Positions 34,401 to 42,807 of a stretch of DNA of 64,000 nucleotides are shown here, piece after piece (position 1 is the stretch's first letter; each line of letters begins with the position of its first letter). Made by a program: the position numbers and the translations under genes. This DNA comes from Acetobacter malorum (GTDB lineage Bacteria; Pseudomonadota; Alphaproteobacteria; Acetobacterales; Acetobacteraceae), in assembly GCF_002153605.1 (NCBI RefSeq), contig NZ_JOPG01000005.1:186001-250000 (forward strand). Reading direction: 5' to 3'. The notes beneath the pieces are model-generated. The model had not been told where the DNA came from and ran no database searches. It saw only the letters and a program-made list of their open reading frames with translations.

Positions 34401-34626
34401 CCGGCATCTCGCCAAACTGGGTTTCCAGCGGAGCGGTGACAGAGGTCGCCATCACATCCGGCCCGGCACCTGGATAGAACGTCTCAACCGTAATGGTGGG
34501 GTAATCCACCTGCGGCAGAGCCGAAACCGGCAGGAAGTGATAGCCCAGAAGCCCGCTCATCAGAATGGCGAGCATCAGGAGCGTCGTGGCGACGGGCCTG
34601 CGGATAAAGAGGCTGGAGGGGTTCAC
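31435..34626 (-). CDS. mdtB: RND efflux transporter, MdtB/MuxB type
   Basis: A 1063-residue RND pump subunit. It begins [29 protein letters not shown]; the proton-relay aspartates lie in [14 protein letters not shown] and the lysine in [16 protein letters not shown]. It overlaps mdtA and mdtC by four bases each, the classic order mdtA-mdtB-mdtC. The expected product works with MdtC as a heterotrimer exporting hydrophobic compounds, detergents or bile-salt-like molecules; the natural substrate here is unknown. Confidence 0.9.
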   Translation of the reverse strand: MNPSSLFIRRPVATTLLMLAILMSGLLGYHFLPVSALPQVDYPTITVETFYPGAGPDVMATSVTAPLETQFGEMPGLDQMTSRSSGGASVITLRFNLTMSMDVAEQEVQAAINQANSLLPTDLPAPPVYAKVNPADTPVLTLGITSSTIPLPEVEDYVDTRLAQKISQISGVGLVTLSGGNRKAIRVRVNIPKLTSYGIDLDTLRTTIGNVNVNSPTGTFDGATRAATLRVDGQITNVDMLLNQVIAYQNSGPVRIRDVATVVIGAENTQLAAWSNLTPALIMNVQRQPGANVISVVDNIQSALPVLRKALPPGIDIVPLTDRTTTIRASVSDVEFELFLALVLVVGVIFVFLRNIPATIIPSLSVPLSIIGTLAIMYLLGFSLDNLSLMALTIATGFVVDDAIVMIENISRYVEAGEDRMTAAIKGAGEIGFTIISLTISLIAVLIPLLFMGDVVGRLFHEFALTLSITIVLSAVVSLTLVPMMCARILSERPHDEAHATTAFQRWSARMEVATEKLIAGYDRALDVVLAHRVLTLCVAVGTLVLTGVLAFIIPKGFFPAQDTGVIQGISVASQAISFESMKEHQQALARVLLKDPDVVSLSSFVGVDGQNATLNQGRFLINLRPHDDRSDSASTIARRLEQETSQVAGIKLYMQPIQDLSLDTTVTATQYQFLLENPDSATFNTWIPKLLDRLRQEPALADVTSDLQAEGLVAHVTLDRTTGARYSITPQTIDNVLYDSFGQRQISTIYTQSNQYRVILEADPAFQTNLASLNQIYLPGIGGNSGESASGPTRSPTSGLVPLAAVTTVTKGKAPLLITHFGQFPATTVSFNLAPGYALGDATAAIRKVEEEIKLPSSFQTSFQGTAAAFEGSLSNELFLVAAALIAVYIVLGILYESFIHPITILSTLPSAAIGALLTLIVAGVDLDVMGIIGIVLLIGIVKKNAIMMIDFALDAEREHGMDSLQSIRQAATLRFRPILMTTLAAMLGAVPMVISNGTGSELRYPLGLTIIGGLALSQLLTLFTTPVIYLTLDTWAHRWNTWRHRNDLPPTQSPQTGQVNS

Positions 34627-35882
34627 TGGGCAGGCGTACCGGCAGGTGTGGTGGTGGGAGAGGTGTCGGCTGCCGTTTTGGGGTCAGGAATAGTGACCTT
34701 GCTGCCAGCGCGCAGGTGGTCCACCCCGTCTGTCACCACGCGGTCCCCGGCCTGCAGGCCGGTTTTCACCACTGTGTTCGTGCCGTCGGAAATCCCGATG
34801 CTTACCTGACGGACTTCCACCGTGCTGTCCGCCTTGACCACATACACAAACTGGCCGGAGGGGCCGGTCTGCAGAGACGTGGAGGGCACCAGAATGACGT
34901 TTTCCAGATCTTTCACCAGCAGGCGTGCGTTGACGAACTGGTTGGGGAACAGGTGTTCATCGGTATTGGGATAGATGGCGCGCAGACGGACCGTGCCGGT
35001 GGCCGTATCAATCTGGCTATCCAACGTGCTGACTGTGCCATCAGCAATCTTGGTGCTGTTTGAGCTGTCCCATGCTTCAACCTTCAGGGAGCCTTTGGCG
35101 CGGAGCTGTTCCGCAACCTGCGGGAGCTGGTCCTGCGGCAGCGTGAAGATGACGGAGATAGGCTGCATCTGCGTCAGGATTGCCAGACCGCCGGACTGAC
35201 CGGCGCTAACATAGTTGCCCTTATCCACCGCACGGATACCAATGCGGCCATCGACGGGGGCGGTGATGTGACAGTAAACGAGCTGGAGTTTCTGGTTGTC
35301 CACCAGAGCCTGGTCCGATTTGACGGTGCCTTCATACTGCTGGACCAGAAATTCCTGATCACGCGCGGTTTTGGCGTCGATACTGTCCTGCTTGATCAGG
35401 CGCTGATAGCGGGCATTATCCACGCGGGCCTGCGCAAGCTGGGCTTTGTCCCGCTCAAGCTGGCCTTCATACTGGGCAAGCTGCACCTGATACGGGCGCG
35501 GGTCGATCACGGCCAGCAGATCGCCGGCATGCACGTGCTGCCCTTCCGTAAAGAGCACCTGCATCAGGTAGCCTTCCACGCGGGTCTGCACCGTCACGTT
35601 GGTGACGGGTACAACCGTCCCAAGTTCCGTCAGCACCACCGGCATGGTGCCGGTCTTGACGACCTGCACGGCAACGGGCTGGGCGGTGCTGCTATCGGCT
35701 GCAGCATGGCGGCTGGAATGCTTGCCTGTGGTGGCCGTGTGATGCGGGCGCAGGAAGGCAAACGCCAGTACGCAGACGCCAACAACGGCGACGCCGCCCC
35801 AGAGGAGACGCTTTTTCCGGCTTGATGTGCGGGGAGGAGGCGTGGGTGAATCGGATCGTGTGTCCGTGGTATGATCATCCAT
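34623..35882 (-). CDS. mdtA: RND efflux periplasmic adaptor, MdtA/MuxA type
   Basis: A 419-residue membrane-fusion protein linking the RND pump to the outer-membrane channel. A hydrophobic segment at about 26-42 anchors it. The biotinyl-lipoyl region ([30 protein letters not shown]), the alpha-helical hairpin (about 130-200) and the beta-barrel follow. The ATG at 35882 ([12 protein letters not shown]) is chosen; the reading frame runs 53 codons further upstream, but that extension does not look like protein of this family. It is the first gene of the four-gene operon. Confidence 0.88.
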   Translation of the reverse strand: MDDHTTDTRSDSPTPPPRTSSRKKRLLWGGVAVVGVCVLAFAFLRPHHTATTGKHSSRHAAADSSTAQPVAVQVVKTGTMPVVLTELGTVVPVTNVTVQTRVEGYLMQVLFTEGQHVHAGDLLAVIDPRPYQVQLAQYEGQLERDKAQLAQARVDNARYQRLIKQDSIDAKTARDQEFLVQQYEGTVKSDQALVDNQKLQLVYCHITAPVDGRIGIRAVDKGNYVSAGQSGGLAILTQMQPISVIFTLPQDQLPQVAEQLRAKGSLKVEAWDSSNSTKIADGTVSTLDSQIDTATGTVRLRAIYPNTDEHLFPNQFVNARLLVKDLENVILVPSTSLQTGPSGQFVYVVKADSTVEVRQVSIGISDGTNTVVKTGLQAGDRVVTDGVDHLRAGSKVTIPDPKTAADTSPTTTPAGTPAQ

Positions 35883-36149
35883 AGGGCGCGCGGCTCGTTT
35901 CACCTGACAGCTAGAGTGGACAGCAGGGGCTGCAATGCAGCCCTGCGGGAAACCAAAGGGCACAGTAGCAGCTTTTCCCAACCGTTCAATTTCAATCCTG
36001 ACAAGAAACTGACCGTGGGAAGAGGGCTTCTGTTGTAACAAAAACTGGATTCGAGTTTACACGGACTGAAAATGCCATCCAAGATTTATTACGGAAAGAG
36101 AACACTATCAAAGCACGTTTAAAATAAGGTTTAAGATTGAAGGGCAGGC
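35883..36149 (-). promoter_or_regulatory. Upstream region of the mdtABC-type operon
   Basis: The 267-base gap is AT-richer than its surroundings. On the minus strand TTGATA followed after about 14-16 bases by TAATAAAT lies at roughly 36087-36113 and is a fair promoter candidate for the efflux operon. No two-component or TetR/LysR regulator gene lies next to it. No small gene was recognised. Confidence 0.35.
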
Positions 36150-37544
36150 TCAGGACTTGTTGCCGCTCATGCAGGCACCTGCCTGAGGCGAGAGGCAGGC
36201 CGCAGCGGGCACGGCCAGCATGGAGATGGTCCCGGTCACCAGAAAGGCGGTTGAGAAATCATGCAGGGTTGGGGTCGCGTGCTGGCGCAGAATGTGCGTG
36301 AGCGTGAGGGTGCCCGCAGCCGTGCAGATGCCCACCGAGAGCATGAGCTGTTGCAGGGTGGAATAAAGGCTGGTGGCCGCACTCATGCGCTGCTTGGAAA
36401 TATCCGCATAGGCAATCGTATTATAAGCTGAAAACTGCGTGGCCTGCGCCATGCCAGCCACAAACAGGATGAGAGAGAGCGTCCACAGCGGCTGGCCCTT
36501 CTGGAACCCGGCAATCAGGGCGAACAGAATGGCGGCGGAAAACCCGTTGGCCATCAGTACCCGTCTAAAGCCCCAGCGAGCCAGTGTGGCAGGCACAAAG
36601 GGGCGCATGGCAATGGCGCCGAGTGGTGCAATAAAGGTAATAGCTCCGCTCTGAGCGGCGTTGAGCCCCGCGCCAATTTGCAGAAACGTGGGGAACAGGA
36701 ACGGGAGCGAACCGACCGCGACGCGGGAGGCGGCACCTCCCACCACGGAAATGGCGAAAGTAGGAACCCGGAACAGACTGAAATCCAGCAACGGGGCATC
36801 TGTGCGGCCGGCATGCAGGCCGTAAAGCCCCATCAGGCTGCTGCCCCCCACCAGCATACCCAGAACAAGCATCCCGCCACCTTCACCGTGGCTGAAGAGT
36901 TCCGCTGCGATGGAGAGAATGGCGAGCCCGCCGCCCGCCAGAATCATGCCGCGCAGGTCAAACGGCGGCGGGTTGGGGGTGCGGACATTCGGAATGAAAC
37001 GGCGGGTCAGCAGTAACCCCACAAGGCCAACCGGAATATTGAGATAGAAATTCCAGCGCCATGACAGGTAGGTGGTGATGAACCCGCCGACCACAGGCCC
37101 CATCAGCGGACCGAGCGTTGCCGGGAGCATCATCCACGTCATGGTGCGGACCAGATCCTCCCGCGCCGTGCCGCGCAGCACCACCAGACGGCCCACCGGC
37201 ACCATCAGCGCGCCCCCGATGCCCTGCAAAGTACGCATACAAGCCAGAAAAATCAGACTGGTAGCTGACGCACACAGCACCGAGCACGTCACGAACATGA
37301 TGATGGCCCCGGTCAGCACCGTGCGACTGCCCAGCCTGTCCGCCAGCGCGCCGGAAGCGGGGATAAATATGGCCAGACCTATGATGTAGGAGGTCAGCGC
37401 TACGGATGTGGAGACCGTATCCACGTTCAGACTATGGGCAATGGAAGGGAGCGCCGTGGCCAGAATGGTGCCGTCCAGTTGCTCCATGAAGAACATGGAG
37501 GCGACGATAAGGGCGATCAGATGGGGGCGGGTGATAGACGGCAT
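36150..37544 (-). CDS. DHA2-family MFS drug exporter
   Basis: A 464-residue, roughly 14-segment transporter. Motif A is GALADRLGSR, and the antiporter motif C is in LGPLMGPVVGGFITTYLSWRW, the pattern of proton-driven exporters of the EmrB/QacA group. The start MPSITRPHLIALIVASMFFMEQLDGTILATALP gives the usual D1 motif. It is transcribed in the same direction as the RND operon, 267 bases upstream of it, and probably forms its own unit. Substrate unknown. Confidence 0.85.
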   Translation of the reverse strand: MPSITRPHLIALIVASMFFMEQLDGTILATALPSIAHSLNVDTVSTSVALTSYIIGLAIFIPASGALADRLGSRTVLTGAIIMFVTCSVLCASATSLIFLACMRTLQGIGGALMVPVGRLVVLRGTAREDLVRTMTWMMLPATLGPLMGPVVGGFITTYLSWRWNFYLNIPVGLVGLLLTRRFIPNVRTPNPPPFDLRGMILAGGGLAILSIAAELFSHGEGGGMLVLGMLVGGSSLMGLYGLHAGRTDAPLLDFSLFRVPTFAISVVGGAASRVAVGSLPFLFPTFLQIGAGLNAAQSGAITFIAPLGAIAMRPFVPATLARWGFRRVLMANGFSAAILFALIAGFQKGQPLWTLSLILFVAGMAQATQFSAYNTIAYADISKQRMSAATSLYSTLQQLMLSVGICTAAGTLTLTHILRQHATPTLHDFSTAFLVTGTISMLAVPAAACLSPQAGACMSGNKS

Positions 37545-37656
37545 GCTAGCCAGAGACGTGTTTTTGCGGTCTGATGCAACAGAAGACCGTGCTCAAACGC
37601 TATTTTATGGCGACCGGCATTATGAATACGGAACGGTCTAAAAAAGGAGAAAGTTT

Positions 37657-37962
37657 ATGGCTGACGATAAGCTCAAAAACATCGGCACGAAACTCGAAGG
37701 CGCAGCTGATGAAGTCAAAGGCCGCGTGAAAGACGCAGCCGGTGGTCTGACGGGTGATCTGGGTCTGCAGGCCGAAGGTAAGGTTGATCAGTTCTCCGGC
37801 ATGGCGCAGCAGGAATTTGCTGATCTGTATGAAGAAGGCGAGGGTGTGGTGGAAAAAGCCGTGACCTTTGTGCGGGATAAGCCCTTGCTTTCACTGGGTA
37901 TTGTGTCCTTCGTGGGGGTCCTGCTCGGCTGGCTGGTGTTCCCGCGTTCCAAGCGCTCCTGA
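37657..37962 (+). CDS. CsbD-like protein with a C-terminal membrane anchor
   Basis: A 101-residue protein. Residues 1-45 (DKLKNIGTKLEGAADEVKGRVKDAAGGLTGD...AEGKVDQ) follow the CsbD pattern of general stress proteins. From about residue 60 a DUF883-like tail with a single membrane helix (DKPLLSLGIVSFVGVLLGWLVFPR) is joined on. This CsbD plus anchor layout puts the stress domain at the inner membrane. The ribosome-binding site AAGGAGAAAG precedes the ATG. It is divergent from the DHA2 exporter; an inverted repeat CGGTCT/AGACCG (about 37568-37590) lies between them. Confidence 0.7.
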   Translation: MADDKLKNIGTKLEGAADEVKGRVKDAAGGLTGDLGLQAEGKVDQFSGMAQQEFADLYEEGEGVVEKAVTFVRDKPLLSLGIVSFVGVLLGWLVFPRSKRS

Positions 37963-37968
37963 TAAAAC

Positions 37969-38003
37969 ATTTTCACCGGGACTCTTGCGCGTTCCGGTGA
38001 AAA
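37969..38003 (+). terminator. Hairpin after the CsbD-like gene
   Basis: TTTCACCGG (37971-37979) pairs perfectly with CCGGTGAAA (37994-38002). An A/T stretch brackets the stem, so it may act as the terminator of the CsbD-like gene. It also overlaps the first of the five GANTC sites. Confidence 0.55.
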
Positions 38004-38062
38004 GTGATTCTCCTCTTTCTACGGAGTCGCAATTGGTGCGACTCGGTTATTTTAACCGAGTC
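37980..38062. promoter_or_regulatory. Cluster of five GANTC sites ahead of rnhB-ccrM
   Basis: GANTC, the sequence methylated by CcrM, occurs five times in 83 bases: 37980 (GACTC), 38006 (GATTC), 38024 (GAGTC), 38040 (GACTC) and 38058 (GAGTC). Chance would give about one per 256 bases. In Caulobacter crescentus the ccrM promoter carries GANTC sites whose methylation lowers its activity, so the same feedback is plausible here. A clear -35/-10 pair was not identified. Confidence 0.7.
38024..38062 (+). other. Two overlapping, mutually exclusive hairpins in the rnhB leader
   Basis: GAGTCGCA (38024-38031) pairs with TGCGACTC (38037-38044); GACTCGGTTA (38040-38049) pairs with TAACCGAGTC (38053-38062) around TTT. 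The two share 38040-38044, so only one can form in RNA. No T run follows. As DNA, the same arms place three GANTC sites in a dyad array; as RNA they could act as a switch 27 bases ahead of the rnhB start. Confidence 0.6.
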
Positions 38063-38088
38063 CTGCCAAATGAGTAGAAAGAGGGGCC

Positions 38089-38718
38089 ATGCCGGATTTT
38101 ACACGGGAGCAGCAACACGGCGGACGCGTCGCCGGTGTTGATGAAGTCGGGCGTGGCCCGCTGGCTGGTCCCGTGGTGGCTGCCGCTGTGGTGTTTGGCG
38201 CTGGTGTGCCGGACGACCTCGCAGCCGTTATTGATGATTCCAAAAAACTGAAGCCTGCTGTGCGTGAGGCCATTGCGGCCCGCCTGCCTGATGTGCCCGG
38301 CATTGAAATTGGCCTGGGCGCTGCCTCTGCAACCGAAATTGATACGCTGAATATCCATCACGCTGCCCATCTGGCCATGCAGCGCGCCGTCGCGCGTCTG
38401 CCGCATGTGCCGGACCATGTGCTGGTGGATGGAAACAAGCTGCCGTCTTTCGGGTGCAGTGCAGAAGCCATTGTGGGTGGTGACAGGCTCAGTCTTTCCA
38501 TCGCCGCAGCATCCATCATGGCCAAAGTGGTGCGGGACCGCATCATGGCCCGTCTGGACGTGCGCTGGCCTGCTTATGGGTGGGAGCGCAATGCCGGATA
38601 CGGCACCGTGGTCCACCGTGAGGCTCTGAGCAGCGTGGGGGTTACCCCGCATCATCGTAAAACATTCGGCACTGTGCGCCGGCAAATTGAACATCTTGCT
38701 ATGGAGGGCCGGGCATGA
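38089..38718 (+). CDS. rnhB: Ribonuclease HII
   Basis: A 209-residue RNase HII, which cuts RNA or single ribonucleotides embedded in DNA. The catalytic Asp18-Glu19 ([14 protein letters not shown]) and Asp114 (VDGNKLP) are present. [12 protein letters not shown] and the end region are typical. A GAGGGG ribosome-binding site precedes the ATG. It overlaps ccrM by ATGA, the pairing found in many alphaproteobacteria. Confidence 0.96.
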   Translation: MPDFTREQQHGGRVAGVDEVGRGPLAGPVVAAAVVFGAGVPDDLAAVIDDSKKLKPAVREAIAARLPDVPGIEIGLGAASATEIDTLNIHHAAHLAMQRAVARLPHVPDHVLVDGNKLPSFGCSAEAIVGGDRLSLSIAAASIMAKVVRDRIMARLDVRWPAYGWERNAGYGTVVHREALSSVGVTPHHRKTFGTVRRQIEHLAMEGRA

Positions 38719-39839
38719 GCGGCGCAAAATCAGTCACTATGGAACTTCCTCTTGATCAGATTCTGCGTGGCGAATGCGTGGAAACCATGCGCAGCCTGCC
38801 GTCTGGTTCAGTCGACTGCGTGTTTGCTGACCCGCCGTATAACCTCCAGCTGCGCGGTGAACTGCGTCGCCCGGATGATTCCCTCGTGGACGGCGTGGAT
38901 GATGACTGGGACAAGTTTTCTGATCTGGCTGAGTATGACCGTTTTACCCGTGCATGGCTGACGGAAGCGCGCCGCGTTCTGCACAAGGACGGCACCATCT
39001 GGGTGATTGGCTCCTACCACAACATCTTCCGCATTGGCGCGATCCTGCAGGATCTGGGGTTCTGGATTCTGAATGACATCGTATGGCGCAAGTCCAACCC
39101 GATGCCCAACTTCCGTGGCCGTCGCTTTACCAATGCGCACGAGACGATGATCTGGGCCGCCCGTAGCGAAGACAGCCGCTATCGCTTCAACTATCAGGCC
39201 ATGAAGGCCCTGAATGATGATGTGCAGATGCGCTCCGACTGGTATCTGCCGCTGTGCACGGGCAATGAGCGCCTGCGCAACGAGCATGGCCTGAAACTGC
39301 ACCCGACGCAGAAGCCGGAAAGCCTGCTGCATCGCGTTCTGCTGGCCTCTACCTCTGTTGATGATGTTGTGCTGGACCCCTTTACCGGCACGGGCACCAC
39401 GCCGGCTATGGCGAAGCGTCTGCGTCGTCGGTTTATCGGGATTGAGCGTCACCCGGATTATGTGGAAGCCGCTCTGGGCCGTGTGGCGCGGGAAGAACCG
39501 CTGTCCGATGATGCCGTGATGACGACGCAGGACAAGCGTGAAGCTCCGCGTGTGCCGTTTGGGAGTCTGGTAGAGCAGGGGCTTCTGTCTGCCGGTGTGG
39601 TTCTGGCCGATAAAAAACAGCGCGTGCAGGCCACGGTTTCTCCGGACGGTACGCTGGTGAGTGGCGATAAGCGCGGCTCCATTCACAAAATGGGCGCGAT
39701 GCTGACCAATGCGCCGTCCTGCAATGGCTGGACCTTCTGGCACTTTGAGCGTGACGGCGTCTGGTTGCCGCTGGATGTACTGCGGCAGGAAAGTCTGGTG
39801 CAGTCTGGCCGTGGGGCCAGCAACGTAATTTCTGTCTGA
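38715..39839 (+). CDS. ccrM: Cell-cycle-regulated GANTC adenine methyltransferase CcrM
   Basis: A 374-residue beta-class N6-adenine methyltransferase. The catalytic DPPY is at 39-42 and the SAM-binding DPFTGTGTT at about 221-229, with the target-recognition region between them. The stretch [20 protein letters not shown], then [16 protein letters not shown], is nearly identical in character to Caulobacter CcrM, and the CcrM-specific C-terminal domain ([24 protein letters not shown] in substance) is complete. No restriction endonuclease is nearby, as expected for this solitary enzyme. An internal ATG at 38739 is a shorter alternative start. Confidence 0.95.
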   Translation: MSGAKSVTMELPLDQILRGECVETMRSLPSGSVDCVFADPPYNLQLRGELRRPDDSLVDGVDDDWDKFSDLAEYDRFTRAWLTEARRVLHKDGTIWVIGSYHNIFRIGAILQDLGFWILNDIVWRKSNPMPNFRGRRFTNAHETMIWAARSEDSRYRFNYQAMKALNDDVQMRSDWYLPLCTGNERLRNEHGLKLHPTQKPESLLHRVLLASTSVDDVVLDPFTGTGTTPAMAKRLRRRFIGIERHPDYVEAALGRVAREEPLSDDAVMTTQDKREAPRVPFGSLVEQGLLSAGVVLADKKQRVQATVSPDGTLVSGDKRGSIHKMGAMLTNAPSCNGWTFWHFERDGVWLPLDVLRQESLVQSGRGASNVISV

Positions 39840-39844
39840 ACCGG

Positions 39845-39930
39845 AAACGGGGCAGGGGCCGGTCAGGCTTCGCCCCGTTTGCGTCTGGACGATGTTATAA
39901 AAAAAGCCGCCTCTTATGGGCGGCTTTTTT
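39845..39930. terminator. Paired terminators between ccrM and the ankyrin gene
   Basis: AAACGGGGC (39845-39853) pairs with GCCCCGTTT (39872-39880). Next, AGCCGCC (39905-39911) pairs with GGCGGCT (39919-39925), flanked by a run of A before and a run of T after, so it works on both strands. They end ccrM on the plus strand and the ankyrin gene on the minus strand. Confidence 0.85.
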
Positions 39931-39950
39931 CGTGGCTTGAACTGTTCGGT

Positions 39951-40559
39951 TCAGCTTCCGCCAAACCCGAGGAAGCCAATATCGGGGCGGGCAGAGCCGC
40001 CGGTTCTGTCATAACGGCTGCTGGTGGCGGCTTCGGCATTATGTCGGCCAGCCGTGCCACCGATGGTCAGATGGCCTGCGCCGTCTTTGGTGTCCATGCC
40101 ACGGGTTTCCGTGGCGACATCGGTGCGGGGGCGGTCATCATTGCCGCGCATGGAGAGCAGCAGGAAGATGATGGGGTTGCGGTTCAGGTCAATCGCCATA
40201 TCCAGCGGCGTCTGACCCAGCATGTTGCGATGGTTCAGATCCGCACCACGGTTTACGGATTCCTTGGCTGAAAGCAGGCTGCCGCGGTTGATGGCGTCAA
40301 ACAAAGCGGCAGTGGGTTCCATATCCGCGTTGGTACGGTCACCCTCTTCGTCATCATTGCCTTCGGCACCCGGGATGGAGGCCGGAGGGGCGGCGCGCTT
40401 CATGGCCTTGGCGGCTTCCGCTTTCTGGGCAGCTTCTTCAGCCGCCGCCTGCGCCTCAGCCTCGCGGGCGGATTGGGCCCAGACGGGCGTCGCACAGGCA
40501 AAAAGAAGACTGCCACCAACCATGAGAGCAGCCGGAGTAAAGCGGAAGAAACGGGTCAT
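39951..40559 (-). CDS. Exported ankyrin-repeat protein
   Basis: A 202-residue protein from the start at 40559 (MTRFFRFTPAALMVGGSLLF), which puts a Sec signal peptide at the very N-terminus with cleavage near ATPVWAQS; an in-frame ATG at 40589 would add ten residues. An alanine/glutamate-rich coil (about 30-60) is followed by about two ankyrin units (TAALFDAINRGSLLSAKESVNRGADLNHR, then GQTPLDMAIDLNRNPIIFLLLS in substance). The C-terminus is glycine-rich and low complexity. It lies 71 bases after the vWA gene and may belong to that operon. Partner unknown. Confidence 0.7.
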   Translation of the reverse strand: MTRFFRFTPAALMVGGSLLFACATPVWAQSAREAEAQAAAEEAAQKAEAAKAMKRAAPPASIPGAEGNDDEEGDRTNADMEPTAALFDAINRGSLLSAKESVNRGADLNHRNMLGQTPLDMAIDLNRNPIIFLLLSMRGNDDRPRTDVATETRGMDTKDGAGHLTIGGTAGRHNAEAATSSRYDRTGGSARPDIGFLGFGGS

Positions 40560-40630
40560 GATCTGTCCATAGGTGGAACCTGACTTCATTATTTATCACA
40601 CCCGCGTGCGGGCGGAAAGGAAAACGGTAT

Positions 40631-42802
40631 TCAGCGTCGTCCTTCCCGCCACCAGCCTGCAAACAGCAGGCAGAGCGACAGACCCAGCATAAGCCATGCC
40701 GGCAGCAGGGGCGTGGCACTTTTACCTGTGACAACATGCGCGTTGCGGTGCGGGAATCCCATCCAGTCCGCTCCGTGCTGGGTGCTGCCGTCTGCCAGCC
40801 GCAGGGACGGAACGCGGGGGGAGGCACTGTTATCCCCGGACCAGAACACGCCGCCACCAGAGGCTGAAACGACAGAGCTTATCCGGGTGGCCGTCGCCCG
40901 GAGGTCTGCAAATTCCTGCGGGTCCGGCTGCACCGGCGCGGCAAAGGCTTTGTGCGTACCGTCATCCACTTGCCAGATGCCCGGCTTGTCGGCCTGCATG
41001 CGGCCCACGCTGAGGCCGGCTGCGTCTTCCTTATTCCCGGCGTCTTCCGCTGGCGGCTTTAACGCCAGACTGATGGCTGGGCTGCCGGGCGGGGTGACGG
41101 TCACACTTTTTTGCGCGGCATCTGCTGTGCTGCGACGGGTTACAGTCAGTTCTCCGCCAGCAATCGCGGCCGTCAACTGCTCTTCTTCCAGCTCCGGCTC
41201 TTTCATCAGCCAGTGCGAGATCCGGCGCAGCAGCTCGGCCTGCGGGCCGCCGCCGCCTTCACCACGAGACCACAGCCAGATCTGGTCAGACAGCAAGAGG
41301 GCGACACGCCCCTGATCCACATGGTCCAGCACCAGAAGCGGGGCGTTATCCGGCCCGCTCATCAGGGTCTGACCATGCGTGGAATCGGGCTTAAGGGCGC
41401 GATACCACGGGCCCCACTGGCCGGGTATGGTCTGGGCTGTGTCCGCAGAACTGTTCTGTGGTGGCGCACCGGGCAGGGCCGCCGTGACTGGATGGCGGCG
41501 GCCTTCAGCTGTCAGCTTTGGGCGGAAACGCTGTTCGACCATGCCGCCCTCAGAAGGCACATGGGCGGGCAGAATGTCTCCTACAGGCGTGTCCTGCAAC
41601 GTGCCGGGGCCGACAAATTCCGGACCGCCCGTCAGCAACAGTCCGCCACCTTTGCGTACAAAGCTGGCGATGTTGTTCAGATAGGCGTGCGGCAAAATGT
41701 TTCTGTTCTCAAACCCGTCCAGAATAATCAGATCAAACTGGTCGATCTTGTCCTGAAACAACTCCCGCACAGGGAAAGCGATCAGAGCCAGATCGGACAG
41801 CGGGGTGCCATCATCTTTGTCCGGTGGACGCAAAATGGTGAAGTGAATCAGATCAACCGACGGATCAGCCTTCAGCAAACGCCGCCAGACGCGTTCACCC
41901 TGATTGGGTGTGCCGGAAATCAGCAGAACGCGCAGACGGTCCCGGATGCCGGTAATGTGGGTGACGGACTGGTTGTTAAGTTGTGAGACCTCGCCTTCCA
42001 GCGGGGCTACGGAAAGGCTGACCAGCATCTGGCCCGGATGCGGCACCGGCAGGGAAATATCCTGCGGGGAGCCTGTGCGGACGGGAATGACAACCGGATC
42101 TTCCCCATTCACCCGCAGGGTGACGTCTGCCTGTGCGCCGGGTGTGGTGCCCGGCCCGGCATCATCCACCTGCACGCGCAGTTTGGCGGGCTGGCCGACA
42201 ATGGCGTAGGGCGGAGCCTGCAAAATGCGCAGTTGACGGTCGGTCTCCTCGCCTTTGGCGGGCAGCAGAACATGCAGAGGGAGGGTGAGGTGCTTGCCGT
42301 CTGGCGTGGTGGGGCGCAGGCGGTCCGGCACGCTGGCCGGGATATCGGCGACCTGACCATCCGTAATCATGACCACTCCGGCCAGCTGGTCCGGCGGAAC
42401 ATCGGCGGCGGCCTGCTCCAGCGCATCAAACAGACGGGTGCCGTTATGGCCGGAATTCCGAACGGTGACGGTCCGCAGGTTCAGCCCATCTGTGTGGGCC
42501 TGTGCCAGTGTGCTGGCTGCTTGCCGCGCAATAGCGGCGCGTTGCCCGACGGACATGGAGGGCGACTGATCCACCAGCAGCAACGCCGTTTCCGGCAGCA
42601 CATGCCAGCTTTCATGCAGGCGCTGCGGCCCGGCCAGCCACACCAGAACGGAGAGTAGCGCCGCCAGCCGCAAGAACGCGCCCTTCGTGCGGCGGAAAAG
42701 GGCATAGGCGCACAGGACAACTGCCAGAATACCGAGTGTTACCAGCACCCAGAGCGGCACCAGCGGCGCAAAACCAAGAGAACGGGCGAGAGACTGAGGC
42801 AT
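40631..42802 (-). CDS. Membrane vWA / glutamine-amidotransferase-like protein
   Basis: A 723-residue protein with two N-terminal membrane helices (about 14-36 and 42-58), then a von Willebrand A region with the metal-site motif DQSPSMS (Asp78, Ser80, Ser82). A glutamine-amidotransferase-like domain follows at about 295-460 (RLRVLLISGTPNQGERVWRRLL, later GGGLLLTGGPEF); it has no evident catalytic cysteine there. A C-terminal helix lies at about 700-718. Such proteins are the last member of MoxR-DUF58-DUF4159 operons and are of unknown function; they are thought to form membrane complexes worked on by the MoxR chaperone. Confidence 0.75.
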   Translation of the reverse strand: MPQSLARSLGFAPLVPLWVLVTLGILAVVLCAYALFRRTKGAFLRLAALLSVLVWLAGPQRLHESWHVLPETALLLVDQSPSMSVGQRAAIARQAASTLAQAHTDGLNLRTVTVRNSGHNGTRLFDALEQAAADVPPDQLAGVVMITDGQVADIPASVPDRLRPTTPDGKHLTLPLHVLLPAKGEETDRQLRILQAPPYAIVGQPAKLRVQVDDAGPGTTPGAQADVTLRVNGEDPVVIPVRTGSPQDISLPVPHPGQMLVSLSVAPLEGEVSQLNNQSVTHITGIRDRLRVLLISGTPNQGERVWRRLLKADPSVDLIHFTILRPPDKDDGTPLSDLALIAFPVRELFQDKIDQFDLIILDGFENRNILPHAYLNNIASFVRKGGGLLLTGGPEFVGPGTLQDTPVGDILPAHVPSEGGMVEQRFRPKLTAEGRRHPVTAALPGAPPQNSSADTAQTIPGQWGPWYRALKPDSTHGQTLMSGPDNAPLLVLDHVDQGRVALLLSDQIWLWSRGEGGGGPQAELLRRISHWLMKEPELEEEQLTAAIAGGELTVTRRSTADAAQKSVTVTPPGSPAISLALKPPAEDAGNKEDAAGLSVGRMQADKPGIWQVDDGTHKAFAAPVQPDPQEFADLRATATRISSVVSASGGGVFWSGDNSASPRVPSLRLADGSTQHGADWMGFPHRNAHVVTGKSATPLLPAWLMLGLSLCLLFAGWWREGRR

Positions 42803-42807
42803 GGTGC

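Noticed and set aside
35883-36041. N-terminal extension of mdtA from an upstream start at 36041
   Set aside because: The 53 extra residues do not resemble an adaptor N-terminus, whereas the start at 35882 gives a short cytoplasmic tail followed by the membrane anchor.
38715-39839. ccrM as part of a restriction-modification system
   Set aside because: The protein has the CcrM-specific C-terminal domain, follows rnhB, and no endonuclease gene lies nearby.
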